Origin: a virus
Direction: 5' to 3' (one strand)
Length of the DNA stretch: 64,000 bases
Virus record (IMG/VR): IMGVR_UViG_3300035661_000037
Span: 1 to 64,000 of that record
In this document: one piece after another, positions 1-6,238 of the stretch
Numbering within the stretch: position 1 is the stretch's first letter
Layout of the letters: each line of letters begins with the position of its first letter
Notes under the pieces: generated by a model
Told to the model about the DNA's origin: nothing
The model's input: the letters and a program-made list of their open reading frames with translations, nothing else
The model's database searches: none
Translations under genes and position numbers: made by a program

Positions 1-201
1 GCCCAATTGTACACACTGATCTACCTCACTAGGGTCGACTGCCTTGCGTGTATTATCCAGATAATACCTTGGATGTAGTTCGCAATGCTGGTCATCTATG
101 GTATACCCCGCCAATCCATAACGGGCTGACATGTCACGGTAAACGATAATCGGGCGCTTCGTACCTCGTTCTATTCTACACACTGCCTCTAATTGATTCA
201 T
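1..201 (-). CDS. Hypothetical protein, 3' end beyond window
   Basis: The frame is open from an ATG at 201 to the left edge (67 codons seen, no stop), so only the N-terminal part is visible. The start is supported by a strong ribosome binding site (AAGGAGGG) eight bases upstream and by an ATGA overlap with the stop of the preceding gene, which indicates translational coupling. The visible protein is soluble, begins MNQLEAVCRIERGTKR and has no motif I recognise. It is the last visible gene of the leftward small-gene operon. Confidence 0.7.
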   Translation of the reverse strand, partial: MNQLEAVCRIERGTKRPIIVYRDMSARYGLAGYTIDDQHCELHPRYYLDNTRKAVDPSEVDQCVQLG

Positions 202-587
202 TCTGCACCCTCCTTGTCAATCCAATTGTCAGGCATCGTTACCCCTTCCATCTTCGCAATATCCCGGATATACTCTACATCCTCTTCGTGTATATCGTCG
301 GGGTCGTTATCGGATAATAACTCATCAATAAACCCCTCAAGGCCGGAATAGGGCGTGGTATAAAACGATGCTAGCTTGTCACCGTTCATCATGGCGCATT
401 GACAGTCTTCGTTAGTCAAAAATATATTCCCGCTATACTTATTAAGGCCAAACTTGACGCCGCTGTCTGAAAAATTGTTAGGTAATCCAGCTTTATCCCA
501 AGCCTGCAAAATTCTCATCACCTCGTGGCGCTCATGTGCGCATTGCATAATGTCGCTAAGGTCTTCCGTGTAAGTTTCATTGCTCAT
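198..587 (-). CDS. Hypothetical acidic protein, 129 aa
   Basis: A soluble, acidic protein of 129 residues with a run of Asp/Glu around residues 93-103 (DNDPDDIHEEDVE). No catalytic motif or membrane segment is seen. It is preceded by an AGAGGT ribosome binding site and overlaps the next gene by ATGA. The small size, acidity and position in a leftward cluster of tiny ORFs suggest an early host-takeover type protein, but this is inference from context only. Confidence 0.75.
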   Translation of the reverse strand: MSNETYTEDLSDIMQCAHERHEVMRILQAWDKAGLPNNFSDSGVKFGLNKYSGNIFLTNEDCQCAMMNGDKLASFYTTPYSGLEGFIDELLSDNDPDDIHEEDVEYIRDIAKMEGVTMPDNWIDKEGAE

Positions 588-666
588 TTTGTAACCTCTT
601 GTTTAGTTGTTAATAGTTAAGCAGTTATTGTAAAACTTCCGCGCATTTTTGGGTATAGGTTATCCA

Positions 667-846
667 TCATCTATCATCCCAGCAAATAGTTGCGTCTGAA
701 AAGATATCGGCTTCTTGTGCGTCTTCCTGGCAATCTTCAAAAGTGTGTTGTAGTTCGTCGTTTATCTCAGAAATTACGCTATATATCATTGACATATAAA
801 CGGATTGTAGCTTCCGAATCTGCTTGTCATTTGTTCGTGTTTTCAT
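667..846 (-). CDS. Hypothetical protein, 59 aa
   Basis: A short gene of 59 codons starting at the ATG at 846, preceded by a GAGGG ribosome binding site and lying directly downstream of a good promoter (881-908). The product begins MKTRTNDKQIRKLQSVYMS, has a basic N-terminus and an acidic C-terminal half rich in Glu/Asp; it looks helical. I do not recognise it. The promoter and ribosome binding site are the main support. Confidence 0.65.
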   Translation of the reverse strand: MKTRTNDKQIRKLQSVYMSMIYSVISEINDELQHTFEDCQEDAQEADIFSDATICWDDR

Positions 847-880
847 TTTGCTTCCCTCGTTGTTTGTTTCAGTAGTTAAG

Positions 881-908
881 AGTATATACTATAAATAAAC
901 CTTGTAAA
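881..908 (-). promoter_or_regulatory. Sigma70-type promoter
   Basis: On the minus strand TTTACA (903-908) and TATACT (881-886) are separated by 16 bases. The sequence upstream and between the boxes (AAATAGTTACAAATAATC, then AAGGTTTATTT) is nearly the same as at the promoter at 1625-1652, so the two appear to be duplicated promoter blocks. It would drive the 667-846 gene and probably the rest of the cluster to the left. Confidence 0.7.
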
Positions 909-927
909 GATTATTTGTAACTATTTT

Positions 928-1203
928 TCAAACCTCCTCTTCGGGTGGGGTAAATAATTCTACAAATGATTCGACCTTTTCCGTTATATCGTGTAACGCC
1001 TTCTCACACTCAGCGGTCTGCTTTTGGTAATATGTCAGCGCTTCAACAAAGGCTTGTCGCTCTGTCTTGGCCTTCATGCTTAAATTCATACCGCGGGTCT
1101 TATCATATAGCCAGAATCCGAAATTACCGTGCTTACAGTCTTCAAACTCGCATAAAATAAGTGTTTTACTAAGATGTACTGTTCTATCTGGGGGTCTGCT
1201 CAT
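928..1203 (-). CDS. Hypothetical protein, 91 aa
   Basis: A 91-residue protein with a central aromatic stretch (NFGFWLYDKTRGMNLS) followed by a predicted helix and an acidic C-terminus (ELFTPPEEEV). No known domain is recognised. The start at 1203 has the ribosome binding site AAGGAGA, and this Shine-Dalgarno sequence is fused to the stop codon of a tiny upstream ORF (TAAGGAGA), so the two are probably translationally coupled. Confidence 0.75.
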   Translation of the reverse strand: MSRPPDRTVHLSKTLILCEFEDCKHGNFGFWLYDKTRGMNLSMKAKTERQAFVEALTYYQKQTAECEKALHDITEKVESFVELFTPPEEEV

Positions 1204-1215
1204 TTTAAAATCTCC

Positions 1216-1257
1216 TTAGATGCAAGTAAATGCTAAAATTATGGTAGGGAGTATCAT
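1216..1257 (-). CDS. Micro-ORF, hydrophobic 13-residue peptide
   Basis: A 13-codon ORF (MILPTIILAFTCI) with a strong AAGGAGGG ribosome binding site. Its stop codon is part of the Shine-Dalgarno sequence of the 928-1203 gene (TAAGGAGA). A longer relative occurs at 1445-1504 in the same arrangement, which argues that it is duplicated and maintained. It may be a leader peptide for translational coupling or a tiny membrane peptide; there is no direct evidence of function. Confidence 0.45.
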   Translation of the reverse strand: MILPTIILAFTCI

Positions 1258-1270
1258 TTTCAAACCCTCC

Positions 1271-1432
1271 TTAAATAAACTGCGACTGATGCACAATTTT
1301 GCCATGCTTTATAATGTCGCGGGCTTCAACCAGTGTTAGATTATAAAATTCCGCGAATCGCTCAACCGTTAAAAAATTGTTGTAATAGTCTAGGAATAAT
1401 TCGGTTAGCGTATCGGTGTTATAGTTGCTCAT
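1271..1432 (-). CDS. Hypothetical protein, 53 aa, HTH-like
   Basis: A 53-residue protein beginning MSNYNTDTLTELFLDYYNN, with a helix-turn-helix-like pattern (LTVERFAEFYNLTLVEARDI) that recurs in small phage proteins. The start at 1432 is preceded by AAGGAGG, fused to the stop of the upstream micro-ORF (TAAGGAGG). Its own stop codon in turn forms the AAGGAGGG of the next micro-ORF. DNA binding is a guess from the pattern. Confidence 0.65.
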   Translation of the reverse strand: MSNYNTDTLTELFLDYYNNFLTVERFAEFYNLTLVEARDIIKHGKIVHQSQFI

Positions 1433-1444
1433 TTTAAAACCTCC

Positions 1445-1504
1445 TTAGATGCAAGTAAATGCAAAAATTACGGTGACCAGGCATATTATGGTTGGGAGTA
1501 TCAT
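1445..1504 (-). CDS. Micro-ORF, hydrophobic 19-residue peptide
   Basis: A 19-codon ORF whose product starts MILPTIICLV and ends FAFTCI, almost entirely hydrophobic and long enough to span a membrane once. It shares both ends with the 13-residue peptide at 1216-1257, showing a duplication of the whole unit (micro-ORF, coupled stop/Shine-Dalgarno, next gene). There is no strong ribosome binding site of its own; it may be reached by coupling from the ORF at 1509-1586. Confidence 0.45.
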   Translation of the reverse strand: MILPTIICLVTVIFAFTCI

Positions 1505-1508
1505 TTTC

Positions 1509-1586
1509 TTATACTCCAAAATACTTAGCAATTGAGTGCCCGGCTACCATTGATGACAGGATAATTACAGAGAGCAGTGGTATCAT
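1509..1586 (-). CDS. Small membrane peptide, 25 aa
   Basis: A 25-codon ORF with ATG at 1586 and an ACGAGG ribosome binding site, directly downstream of a consensus promoter. The product begins MIPLLSVIILSSMVAGHS and is hydrophobic over most of its length, consistent with a single-pass membrane peptide. It is followed five bases later by the start of another tiny hydrophobic ORF. Function unknown. Confidence 0.5.
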   Translation of the reverse strand: MIPLLSVIILSSMVAGHSIAKYFGV

Positions 1587-1624
1587 TTTGTTTTCCTCGT
1601 TTTGTTTGTTGGTTTACGGGTTAG

Positions 1625-1652
1625 ATTATATAGTACAAACAAACCTTGTCAA
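1625..1652 (-). promoter_or_regulatory. Consensus sigma70 promoter
   Basis: On the minus strand TTGACA (1647-1652) and TATAAT (1625-1630) match consensus exactly with a 16-base spacer. It stands 39 bases before the ATG at 1586 and would transcribe the tiny-ORF cluster leftward. The flanking sequence is a diverged copy of that around the promoter at 881-908. Confidence 0.8.
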
Positions 1653-1671
1653 GGTTATTTATAACTATTTT

Positions 1672-1824
1672 TCAACACTCCCTAAAATAAAGTGCGATTG
1701 CTACAGTTTGAATATCGCAGTGCGAGGCCTGAGCAGACTTATATAAGCAGGATCTTTTATCAATCCCCGCGCTTACGAAAAGGTCATAAATTGCCAATAT
1801 TTGTTCCGTTGTAAGTTGTTTCAT
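1672..1824 (-). CDS. Hypothetical protein, 50 aa
   Basis: A 50-codon ORF starting at the ATG at 1824, with the ribosome binding site AAGGGGA close upstream (the ATG five bases earlier is in another frame and stops after two codons). The product begins MKQLTTEQILAIYDLF and looks helical with three cysteines. It is the first gene of the leftward cluster, bordering the gene-free repeat region. Not recognised. Confidence 0.6.
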   Translation of the reverse strand: MKQLTTEQILAIYDLFVSAGIDKRSCLYKSAQASHCDIQTVAIALYFREC

Positions 1825-2115
1825 TTCATCCCCTTAAATTATTTAGCTACTTGATACTATATAAGCAAGGCGCGTGCCACCTCGTATAAAATCCTAAACT
1901 ATTTTATAAGTTGTTGATTTTATTTAGTAAAGTAATATTGTCTGAGCAGGTATAAGTTTTTATTATATGTATAAAGTGACGCTTTTTGTACCTATTTTAG
2001 CAAGTGGTTGATTTTAAGCGTACGAAAATTGTCACTAGGGTGACGTTTTTTGTCATACCCCTTTGTACCTTATATTTAACGCGCACGCCCGCGTAGCAAG
2101 TATCATGCCAGGTTT

Positions 2116-2160
2116 ATATGTTAGCGAGTGCTTACCTTCATATGTTAGTTGGTGCTTACT
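2116..2160. repeat. ATGTTAG...TGCTTA direct repeats
   Basis: Two copies of ATGTTAGYN-N-GTGCTTAC lie side by side (2116-2135 and 2139-2160). A further copy is at about 3388-3409 (TATGTTAGCGTTTGCTTA), and looser versions are near 3333 and 3258. They bracket the gene-free region, so they may be binding sites for one protein at both ends. Confidence 0.5.
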
Positions 2161-2197
2161 AACCTACGACTGCTTTAAATAGCCCCGCGCCGGATCG

Positions 2198-2663
2198 AAA
2201 ACATAGAAATATCATGACCCTTTTTACACTGTCAAAACATGGACAAAACAAATCCCGACTTTTCTAAACATAGAAATAGTAAATCCTTTTTGGAATCTCG
2301 GCTTGTGTCTGGCGTCTAATGTCGCTATACACAGATGCAAAACATATAGATATTGCGTACCTTTTATACCGGCAAAACATGGCTAGAATGGTTTCAGACT
2401 TCTCTAAACATATAAATAGCGGTCTCTTTTCTGTGATTATTGTAAGGTAGTCCAAAATATTGTCAGGGTTTCTGAACAAGACCAAAACATCGTTACGGTG
2501 GTTTCAAATTTATTGTGAGGTTATACAGGGATGCGAAACATCGTTAGGGTGGTTTTATACTATACACAGTTAAAATAAACCCTAATACTCAGGGAAGTTT
2601 TGGGCTTGTCAAGATAAATGTAAAACTGCACGGCAACTTACATCCTGTTACTGTTCCAAAACA
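2198..2663. repeat. AAACAT iteron-like array
   Basis: Nine copies of AAACAT, mostly as CAAAACATGG or CTAAACATAGAAATAG, start at 2198, 2235, 2266, 2340, 2375, 2406, 2485, 2536 and 2658. The first three and next three form a diverged duplication with an offset of about 141 bp; the pair at 2485/2536 shares a longer CATCGTTA-GGTGGTTT unit. All copies have the same orientation. Iteron arrays bind replication initiators; an operator array is the alternative. Confidence 0.55.
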
Positions 2664-2725
2664 TGGATATATTATCTACCTCGCCATCATCATGCAGGGT
2701 CAGTAATACCTGTAATACGTATTAC

Positions 2726-2883
2726 AAAATCTTCCAAAAAATAAACGCTAGGATGCCCGTCTAGCACGTGTCGTAGCCTAATTAAACTTCACGTAAGATA
2801 GTTTAAAATCTTCCAAAAAATAACCGCTAGGATGCCCATCCAGCACGCGTCGTAGCCTAATTAAACTTCACGTAAGATAGTTT
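2726..2883. repeat. Two tandem 79-bp direct repeats
   Basis: Copies at 2726-2804 and 2805-2883 differ at only a few positions. Each contains a conserved inverted repeat TAAACT...AGTTTA near its end and a CTAGGATGCCC core. No ORF runs through them. The near identity indicates a recent duplication or selection to keep the copies alike. Confidence 0.8.
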
Positions 2884-3166
2884 AATCTCCCGAGGTGGCA
2901 AATATTGTCTTAGAGTGTTGGATTTTTATGGCTGATGTAGATCTTGTGGGGCGGCATAACTCAGTTGCAGCACTCTTTAGTCCTAATAATATATGGGGTT
3001 GGCATCATCATGAGGGGGCTATTTGTTGTCGGTAGCTATAAGTAGTATCCCGCATATAAGGGTGATAAGAAGTATGTTAGTATGGTGTGTCGAAGGTATT
3101 TAATTATTTTAAGGTGCTGCATATAGCATATAATATTGTCCAACTGTATGAAATTGTTAAAGATTT

Positions 3167-3206
3167 AAGATTTTGAAACTAAGATTTTGAAACTAAGATT
3201 TTGAAA
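3167..3206. repeat. 14-bp tandem repeat, almost three copies
   Basis: AAGATTTTGAAACT is repeated at 3167-3180 and 3181-3194, with the first 12 bases repeated again at 3195-3206. A related GAGGATTTGAAACT follows about 20 bases later. The region is very AT-rich, which fits a DNA-unwinding element or slippage product. Confidence 0.7.
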
Positions 3207-3424
3207 ACCTTATATTATACCATGAGGATTTGAAACTGTCTACAGGTTTATTTTTAAGTTTGTTTGTAAGTGCTTGCTTTTATTTGACTAAACCACGCAA
3301 ATAATGGTTTCTACTTCGCATAACCGGTAATATGTATAATTAGTGTTTGCTAACTTCTTAAAGATGTTATATAAGATGCTGAATACATTATATGTTAGCG
3401 TTTGCTTATATAGTTGGCGTTTTA

Positions 3425-3444
3425 AAACCCTCGGAAGAGGGTTT
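3425..3444 (-). terminator. Hairpin terminator after HNH-like genes
   Basis: Perfect 8-bp arms AAACCCTC (3425-3432) and GAGGGTTT (3437-3444) with a four-base loop, just beyond the stop codon at 3452. On the minus strand the stem is followed by a short TTTTAAAA tract, so it probably ends transcription of the two HNH-like genes before the repeat region. Confidence 0.6.
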
Positions 3445-3451
3445 GGGAGGG

Positions 3452-3766
3452 TTACAAACAGATAGCAGAATGGTTTATACGCTCTACCTTTATGTTATCC
3501 CATGCGTATTTCGCCGGATATCGCAACAACTTGTCTTGTATTTTAGCTTTAAACTCATTCTCTGAGAGATCTAGCTGCATCATTACTATGGCTTTGATAC
3601 GAGATATGCCAAGTTTTTCGCCAGATTTACTAGTAATAAACAGAGTATTAGGGCTGCTTAGGCGAAATACTAGCCGTTTAGGGTCATTCTTGTATGTTAT
3701 ATGCCCTGTAATTTTATTGTAGTCTAGGGTTTCACGCAGCAACTTAGTTTTGTAGTTTGTACTCAT
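3452..3766 (-). CDS. Degenerate HNH-family-like protein
   Basis: A 104-residue basic protein. Its N-terminus (RETLDYNKITGHITYK) resembles the start of phage HNH proteins (LxYdpxTGxftWk), and it appears to be a shortened paralogue of its upstream neighbour, lacking any His-Asn-His core. It overlaps the preceding gene by ATGA and has an AGGGG ribosome binding site. Without catalytic residues, a DNA-binding or regulatory role next to the candidate origin/operator region is plausible, but unproven. Confidence 0.65.
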   Translation of the reverse strand: MSTNYKTKLLRETLDYNKITGHITYKNDPKRLVFRLSSPNTLFITSKSGEKLGISRIKAIVMMQLDLSENEFKAKIQDKLLRYPAKYAWDNIKVERINHSAICL

Positions 3767-4176
3767 TTTGAAAACCCCTGCAATTTAGGTTTTAGGATTG
3801 CTACAAATTCTTTTGGGAGATTTGAAACTATTTTCCAGCCGTCTGGTGTTTCGTAGCACTGAAGGTATAATTTATCTAAATCGGTCTCAGGCTCTATCTG
3901 TTTTAGGTTAGCCCATGAAAGGTCGCGAGTGTCCCCGTCAATGTGCTTCATTGGTATCCAGTTCCCAGTCATTAAGTAGTTTGCAATGGTTGATGCTTTG
4001 AACTGCACTCTACCTAACGCAATGTACCAGATGTTACGGTTGCACGTACCCGCCTTTGTCCCAGCAGCAGTCGAACCTCTTCGTGTCTTCCAAGTAAATC
4101 TACCGCTATCTGGCTCATATCTCAGAAGTTCTGCAACAGTTTCGGGCGTCATAACAGGTTTCTTCTCAAACAGCAT
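3763..4176 (-). CDS. HNH endonuclease-like protein
   Basis: A 137-residue protein with the usual phage HNH layout: LLRYEPDSGRFTWKTRRG near residues 17-35, GTKAG, then MKHIDGDTRDLSWANLKQI near residues 76-94, where active family members have a D/E-H-x-N-G-D...N-x-x-NL core. The first His and the last Asn are present but the middle Asn is Asp and spacing is altered, so nuclease activity is doubtful. The ribosome binding site AGGAGA precedes the start. Transcribed from a strong promoter carrying inverted-repeat operators, it may act as a DNA-binding regulator. Confidence 0.7.
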   Translation of the reverse strand: MLFEKKPVMTPETVAELLRYEPDSGRFTWKTRRGSTAAGTKAGTCNRNIWYIALGRVQFKASTIANYLMTGNWIPMKHIDGDTRDLSWANLKQIEPETDLDKLYLQCYETPDGWKIVSNLPKEFVAILKPKLQGFSK

Positions 4177-4191
4177 ACACTTCTCCTAACA

Positions 4192-4227
4192 TGGTGCGAA
4201 TCTGCACAGTCGTAATATATCGCACCA
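4192..4227. promoter_or_regulatory. Inverted repeat flanking the -10 box
   Basis: Perfect 8-bp arms TGGTGCGA (4192-4199) and TCGCACCA (4220-4227) bracket the transcription start and -10 region of the leftward promoter, leaving a 20-base centre. The placement suits a repressor operator, and the transcript could not include the whole hairpin. Confidence 0.55.
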
Positions 4228-4242
4228 GCATGTTCTTGTCAA
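4214..4242 (-). promoter_or_regulatory. Strong leftward sigma70 promoter
   Basis: On the minus strand TTGACA (4237-4242) and TATATT (4214-4219) are separated by 17 bases. It lies about 40 bases before the ATG of the HNH-like gene at 3763-4176 and is embedded in two separate inverted repeats (4192-4227 and 4238-4274), so it is likely tightly controlled. Confidence 0.8.
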
Positions 4243-4274
4243 GCCTGTAGTGTAAATAGTATTACAGGCTTGAC
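4238..4274. promoter_or_regulatory. 12-bp perfect inverted repeat over -35 box
   Basis: GTCAAGCCTGTA (4238-4249) and its exact complement TACAGGCTTGAC (4263-4274) are separated by 13 bases, one arm overlapping the -35 box of the leftward promoter. The inner part contains GTATTACAGG, the complement of a CCTGTAATAC motif seen again at 4299 and 2709. It is a good candidate operator for a dimeric repressor. Confidence 0.65.
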
Positions 4275-4652
4275 ACACAGAAAAGCAGTTGTGGATTTCC
4301 TGTAATACGTTAAGAATCAACAGTTACAACGACAAATAATACGGTTTTTTGGTGTTCGCCGTAAGGAACCTGCATGTAAGTTACTGTTATTATTAAATAT
4401 ATTTATATGTAATACACAGCACATATACTACATCGACTTTTTTCGCAGATAACGCTAAAACTCAACCCCTTGTGTAATTTTACATGCCGATTTACTTTTT
4501 AACGTTTTATGCCTCCGAAAGTCGCTGTAATAACTGTAATACACGAAATCCTCAACAATATCAACCACTTACCGTACTACGACTTTTTCAAAACCGTAGT
4601 ACGCCGCACCTTAAAACCCCAAAAGTATAACAAAAACGTAGTAAAAACCTTC
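4275..4652. other. Intergenic control region, no gene
   Basis: About 380 bp without a supported gene. It is AT-rich and holds further TGTAATAC motifs at 4301, 4408 and 4535, the first as CCTGTAATACGTTA. Short ORFs on both strands lack ribosome binding sites and run into the repeats at 4654, so they are not called. Confidence 0.5.
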
Positions 4653-4653
4653 C

Positions 4654-4766
4654 GAGATCCTGGTTTTTCTTCCGAGATCCTGGTTTTTCGAACCGAGATC
4701 CTGGTTTTGAAAACCAAGAATTGACATAGAAAAACCAAGATCCGTTGACAAAAACCAAGATCTTGG
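4654..4766. repeat. Six operator-like repeats around promoter
   Basis: Three direct copies of GAGATCCTGGTTTT (4654, 4674 and 4695) are followed by three copies of the inverse type AAAACCAAGATC (about 4710, 4731 and 4751). The last copy extends to a perfect 12-bp palindrome CCAAGATCTTGG (4755-4766) that fills the spacer of the rightward promoter. Cluster and placement fit cooperative repressor or initiator binding that controls the rightward operon. Confidence 0.7.
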
Positions 4767-4772
4767 TATACT
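4745..4772 (+). promoter_or_regulatory. Rightward promoter of the 476-aa gene
   Basis: TTGACA (4745-4750) and TATACT (4767-4772) with a 16-base spacer that consists of a palindromic operator copy. A second TTGACA at 4721 may be an alternative -35. Transcription would start about ten bases before the ATG at 4789, giving a very short leader. Confidence 0.75.
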
Positions 4773-4788
4773 TTTACAACGTTTTCCT

Positions 4789-6219
4789 ATGAACCGCCTA
4801 AAAATGAAAAATCTGCTAAAGCTAAACAATATTGCATCGACCACTAAAAACCGCCTGATAAATTCTGGAGTTATCTCAGACTCTTATACACTCGACATCA
4901 ACTTTTTAAGGCTGCGGTACTATTATATGCAGGCGGCAATGTTTACCTATAAAAACGACGATAGCAATAAACTTACAAAGTTCTCACCTGTATCCATCAG
5001 CGATTTACAGAGCATGTGTAGTGGGAAAGGATTCTTGCTGACTGATAAATCAATCGTAGAACTAACTTCTATTGACCAAGACTATCTTGGAAAAGTCCTA
5101 AGAGACCTCAAAATACCTGCGATCCATAATTCAAGTTTTCGAAACCCTACTAAACTATTTGAGAATATTGACACAAGTTTCTACGCATCAGAAGACATTG
5201 TATTGGTGTGCAAACATATAACAGACCCTAAAAAAGTCATAAAAACTCCGCTACTAGCAAACTCTAAACGGTATGCAGTTGGCTTAAACATAGCTCACCC
5301 AGAAGGAAAAGTAGGCGCTGCAAGAAGCCTTGGTATATTCCGCGAAGAATGTCAGAAACTAATGCAGCCTACCCCACCAGCACTAACCTACGACACCCTA
5401 GACTACAACCAGCTTAACTGGAGACATGTACTATCCCACCAAAACTTTGACGCTCTAATGAGCCTTGTAGACTGTCCTAACAACACTTACCTGCGACAAT
5501 ATATGAGTACAGACACCCCCAGCGACCAACAGCTTGCTGAACTATCAGAGAAAGCCCTAAAGCATCGCAGACGCACAAGCAACCTGCCGCAGGAAGATGA
5601 ACAGCCGTCACCAGAATTCCAAGCACCTGTCACACCCTCAATCACCACTCCACCAACCGCACCCGCCCAACAACCCGAGAAAATCAAGGATTTTAAAACT
5701 GTCTACCAAGTAATTGAAAATTTTATGGAAGTTGAGAACAGTTTAGAAGATAGTGTCTTTGCGAACTATGCGACCATGCTGCGAACCTTATACAAATCCA
5801 AGGGGGGGCGTCCGAAGCCTAAACTGATATTAGAAGAACTGCATCTTGCAGAGAAAGTATTAAACTATCTACCTAGCAACTGTGACTATAGCGCACAAAC
5901 GTATTTAGAGCCGAAAGACCTTGCATACCTGTCAGGTGCGGATACCAGAGGAGTATACAAAATAGCAGCCACTGCCGAAACCCCTGAGACTACCTTAAAG
6001 CTATCAGAGATATTAGACAACTTCATGCGGCTACACACCACGACCAGCTACCGTGCCGCATCCGAGTGCGATACCCTTGTACCTACTAACACAAACTTAG
6101 CCATTGCCGATGGTAGACCGGTGTTTATGAGTACTAACATAGCCAAAGCCGTTGCCCTGCTGCGAGCATATATAACGTCAATCGTAGCTAACCCTAGCGA
6201 GTTAGACACTCCTAACTAA
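4789..6219 (+). CDS. Unknown 476-aa protein, possible initiator or regulator
   Basis: A long soluble protein that I do not recognise. Residues 1-230 are mixed helical and basic; residues about 255-300 form a Pro/Thr/Gln-rich linker; the C-terminal part begins with a conserved-looking GGRPKPKLILEELHLAEKVL segment. The ATG has no Shine-Dalgarno sequence and a leader of only about ten bases, so it may be translated nearly leaderless. Being the first gene after an array of operator-like repeats, it may bind them (autoregulation or origin binding), but this is inference from position. The in-frame G7 tract at 5802-5808 is decoded normally. Confidence 0.8.
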   Translation: MNRLKMKNLLKLNNIASTTKNRLINSGVISDSYTLDINFLRLRYYYMQAAMFTYKNDDSNKLTKFSPVSISDLQSMCSGKGFLLTDKSIVELTSIDQDYLGKVLRDLKIPAIHNSSFRNPTKLFENIDTSFYASEDIVLVCKHITDPKKVIKTPLLANSKRYAVGLNIAHPEGKVGAARSLGIFREECQKLMQPTPPALTYDTLDYNQLNWRHVLSHQNFDALMSLVDCPNNTYLRQYMSTDTPSDQQLAELSEKALKHRRRTSNLPQEDEQPSPEFQAPVTPSITTPPTAPAQQPEKIKDFKTVYQVIENFMEVENSLEDSVFANYATMLRTLYKSKGGRPKPKLILEELHLAEKVLNYLPSNCDYSAQTYLEPKDLAYLSGADTRGVYKIAATAETPETTLKLSEILDNFMRLHTTTSYRAASECDTLVPTNTNLAIADGRPVFMSTNIAKAVALLRAYITSIVANPSELDTPN

Positions 6220-6238
6220 ATAAAATAAAGGTTACACC

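Larger units (their letters stand above)
1825..3451. other. Gene-free repeat-rich region, candidate origin
   Basis: About 1.6 kb with no convincing gene on either strand. It holds AAACAT iteron-like repeats (2198-2663), a 79-bp tandem repeat (2726-2883), 14-bp tandem repeats (3167-3206), ATGTTAG-type repeats at its ends and a terminator at 3425-3444. It separates the leftward tiny-gene cluster from the HNH-like gene pair. Long non-coding, AT-rich, repeat-dense regions in phage genomes are typically replication origins and/or regulatory centres; that assignment is inference. Confidence 0.55.

Noticed and set aside
690-875. 61-codon plus-strand ORF
   Set aside because: The minus strand here carries a gene with promoter and ribosome binding site (667-846).
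2264-2485. 73-codon minus-strand ORF in the repeat region
   Set aside because: It consists of the AAACAT repeats read in reverse and has no ribosome binding site.
2711-2724. Palindrome GTAATACGTATTAC as an independent recombination site
   Set aside because: It fits better as part of the TGTAATAC motif family; there is no recombinase gene or second matching site in the window.
2929-3037. 35-codon ORF starting ATGGCTGATGTAGAT
   Set aside because: There is no Shine-Dalgarno sequence, and it is isolated in a non-coding region; no further support.
5802-5808. Second G7 tract as a possible frameshift site
   Set aside because: The reading frame of the 476-residue gene passes through it without interruption, so no shift is needed.
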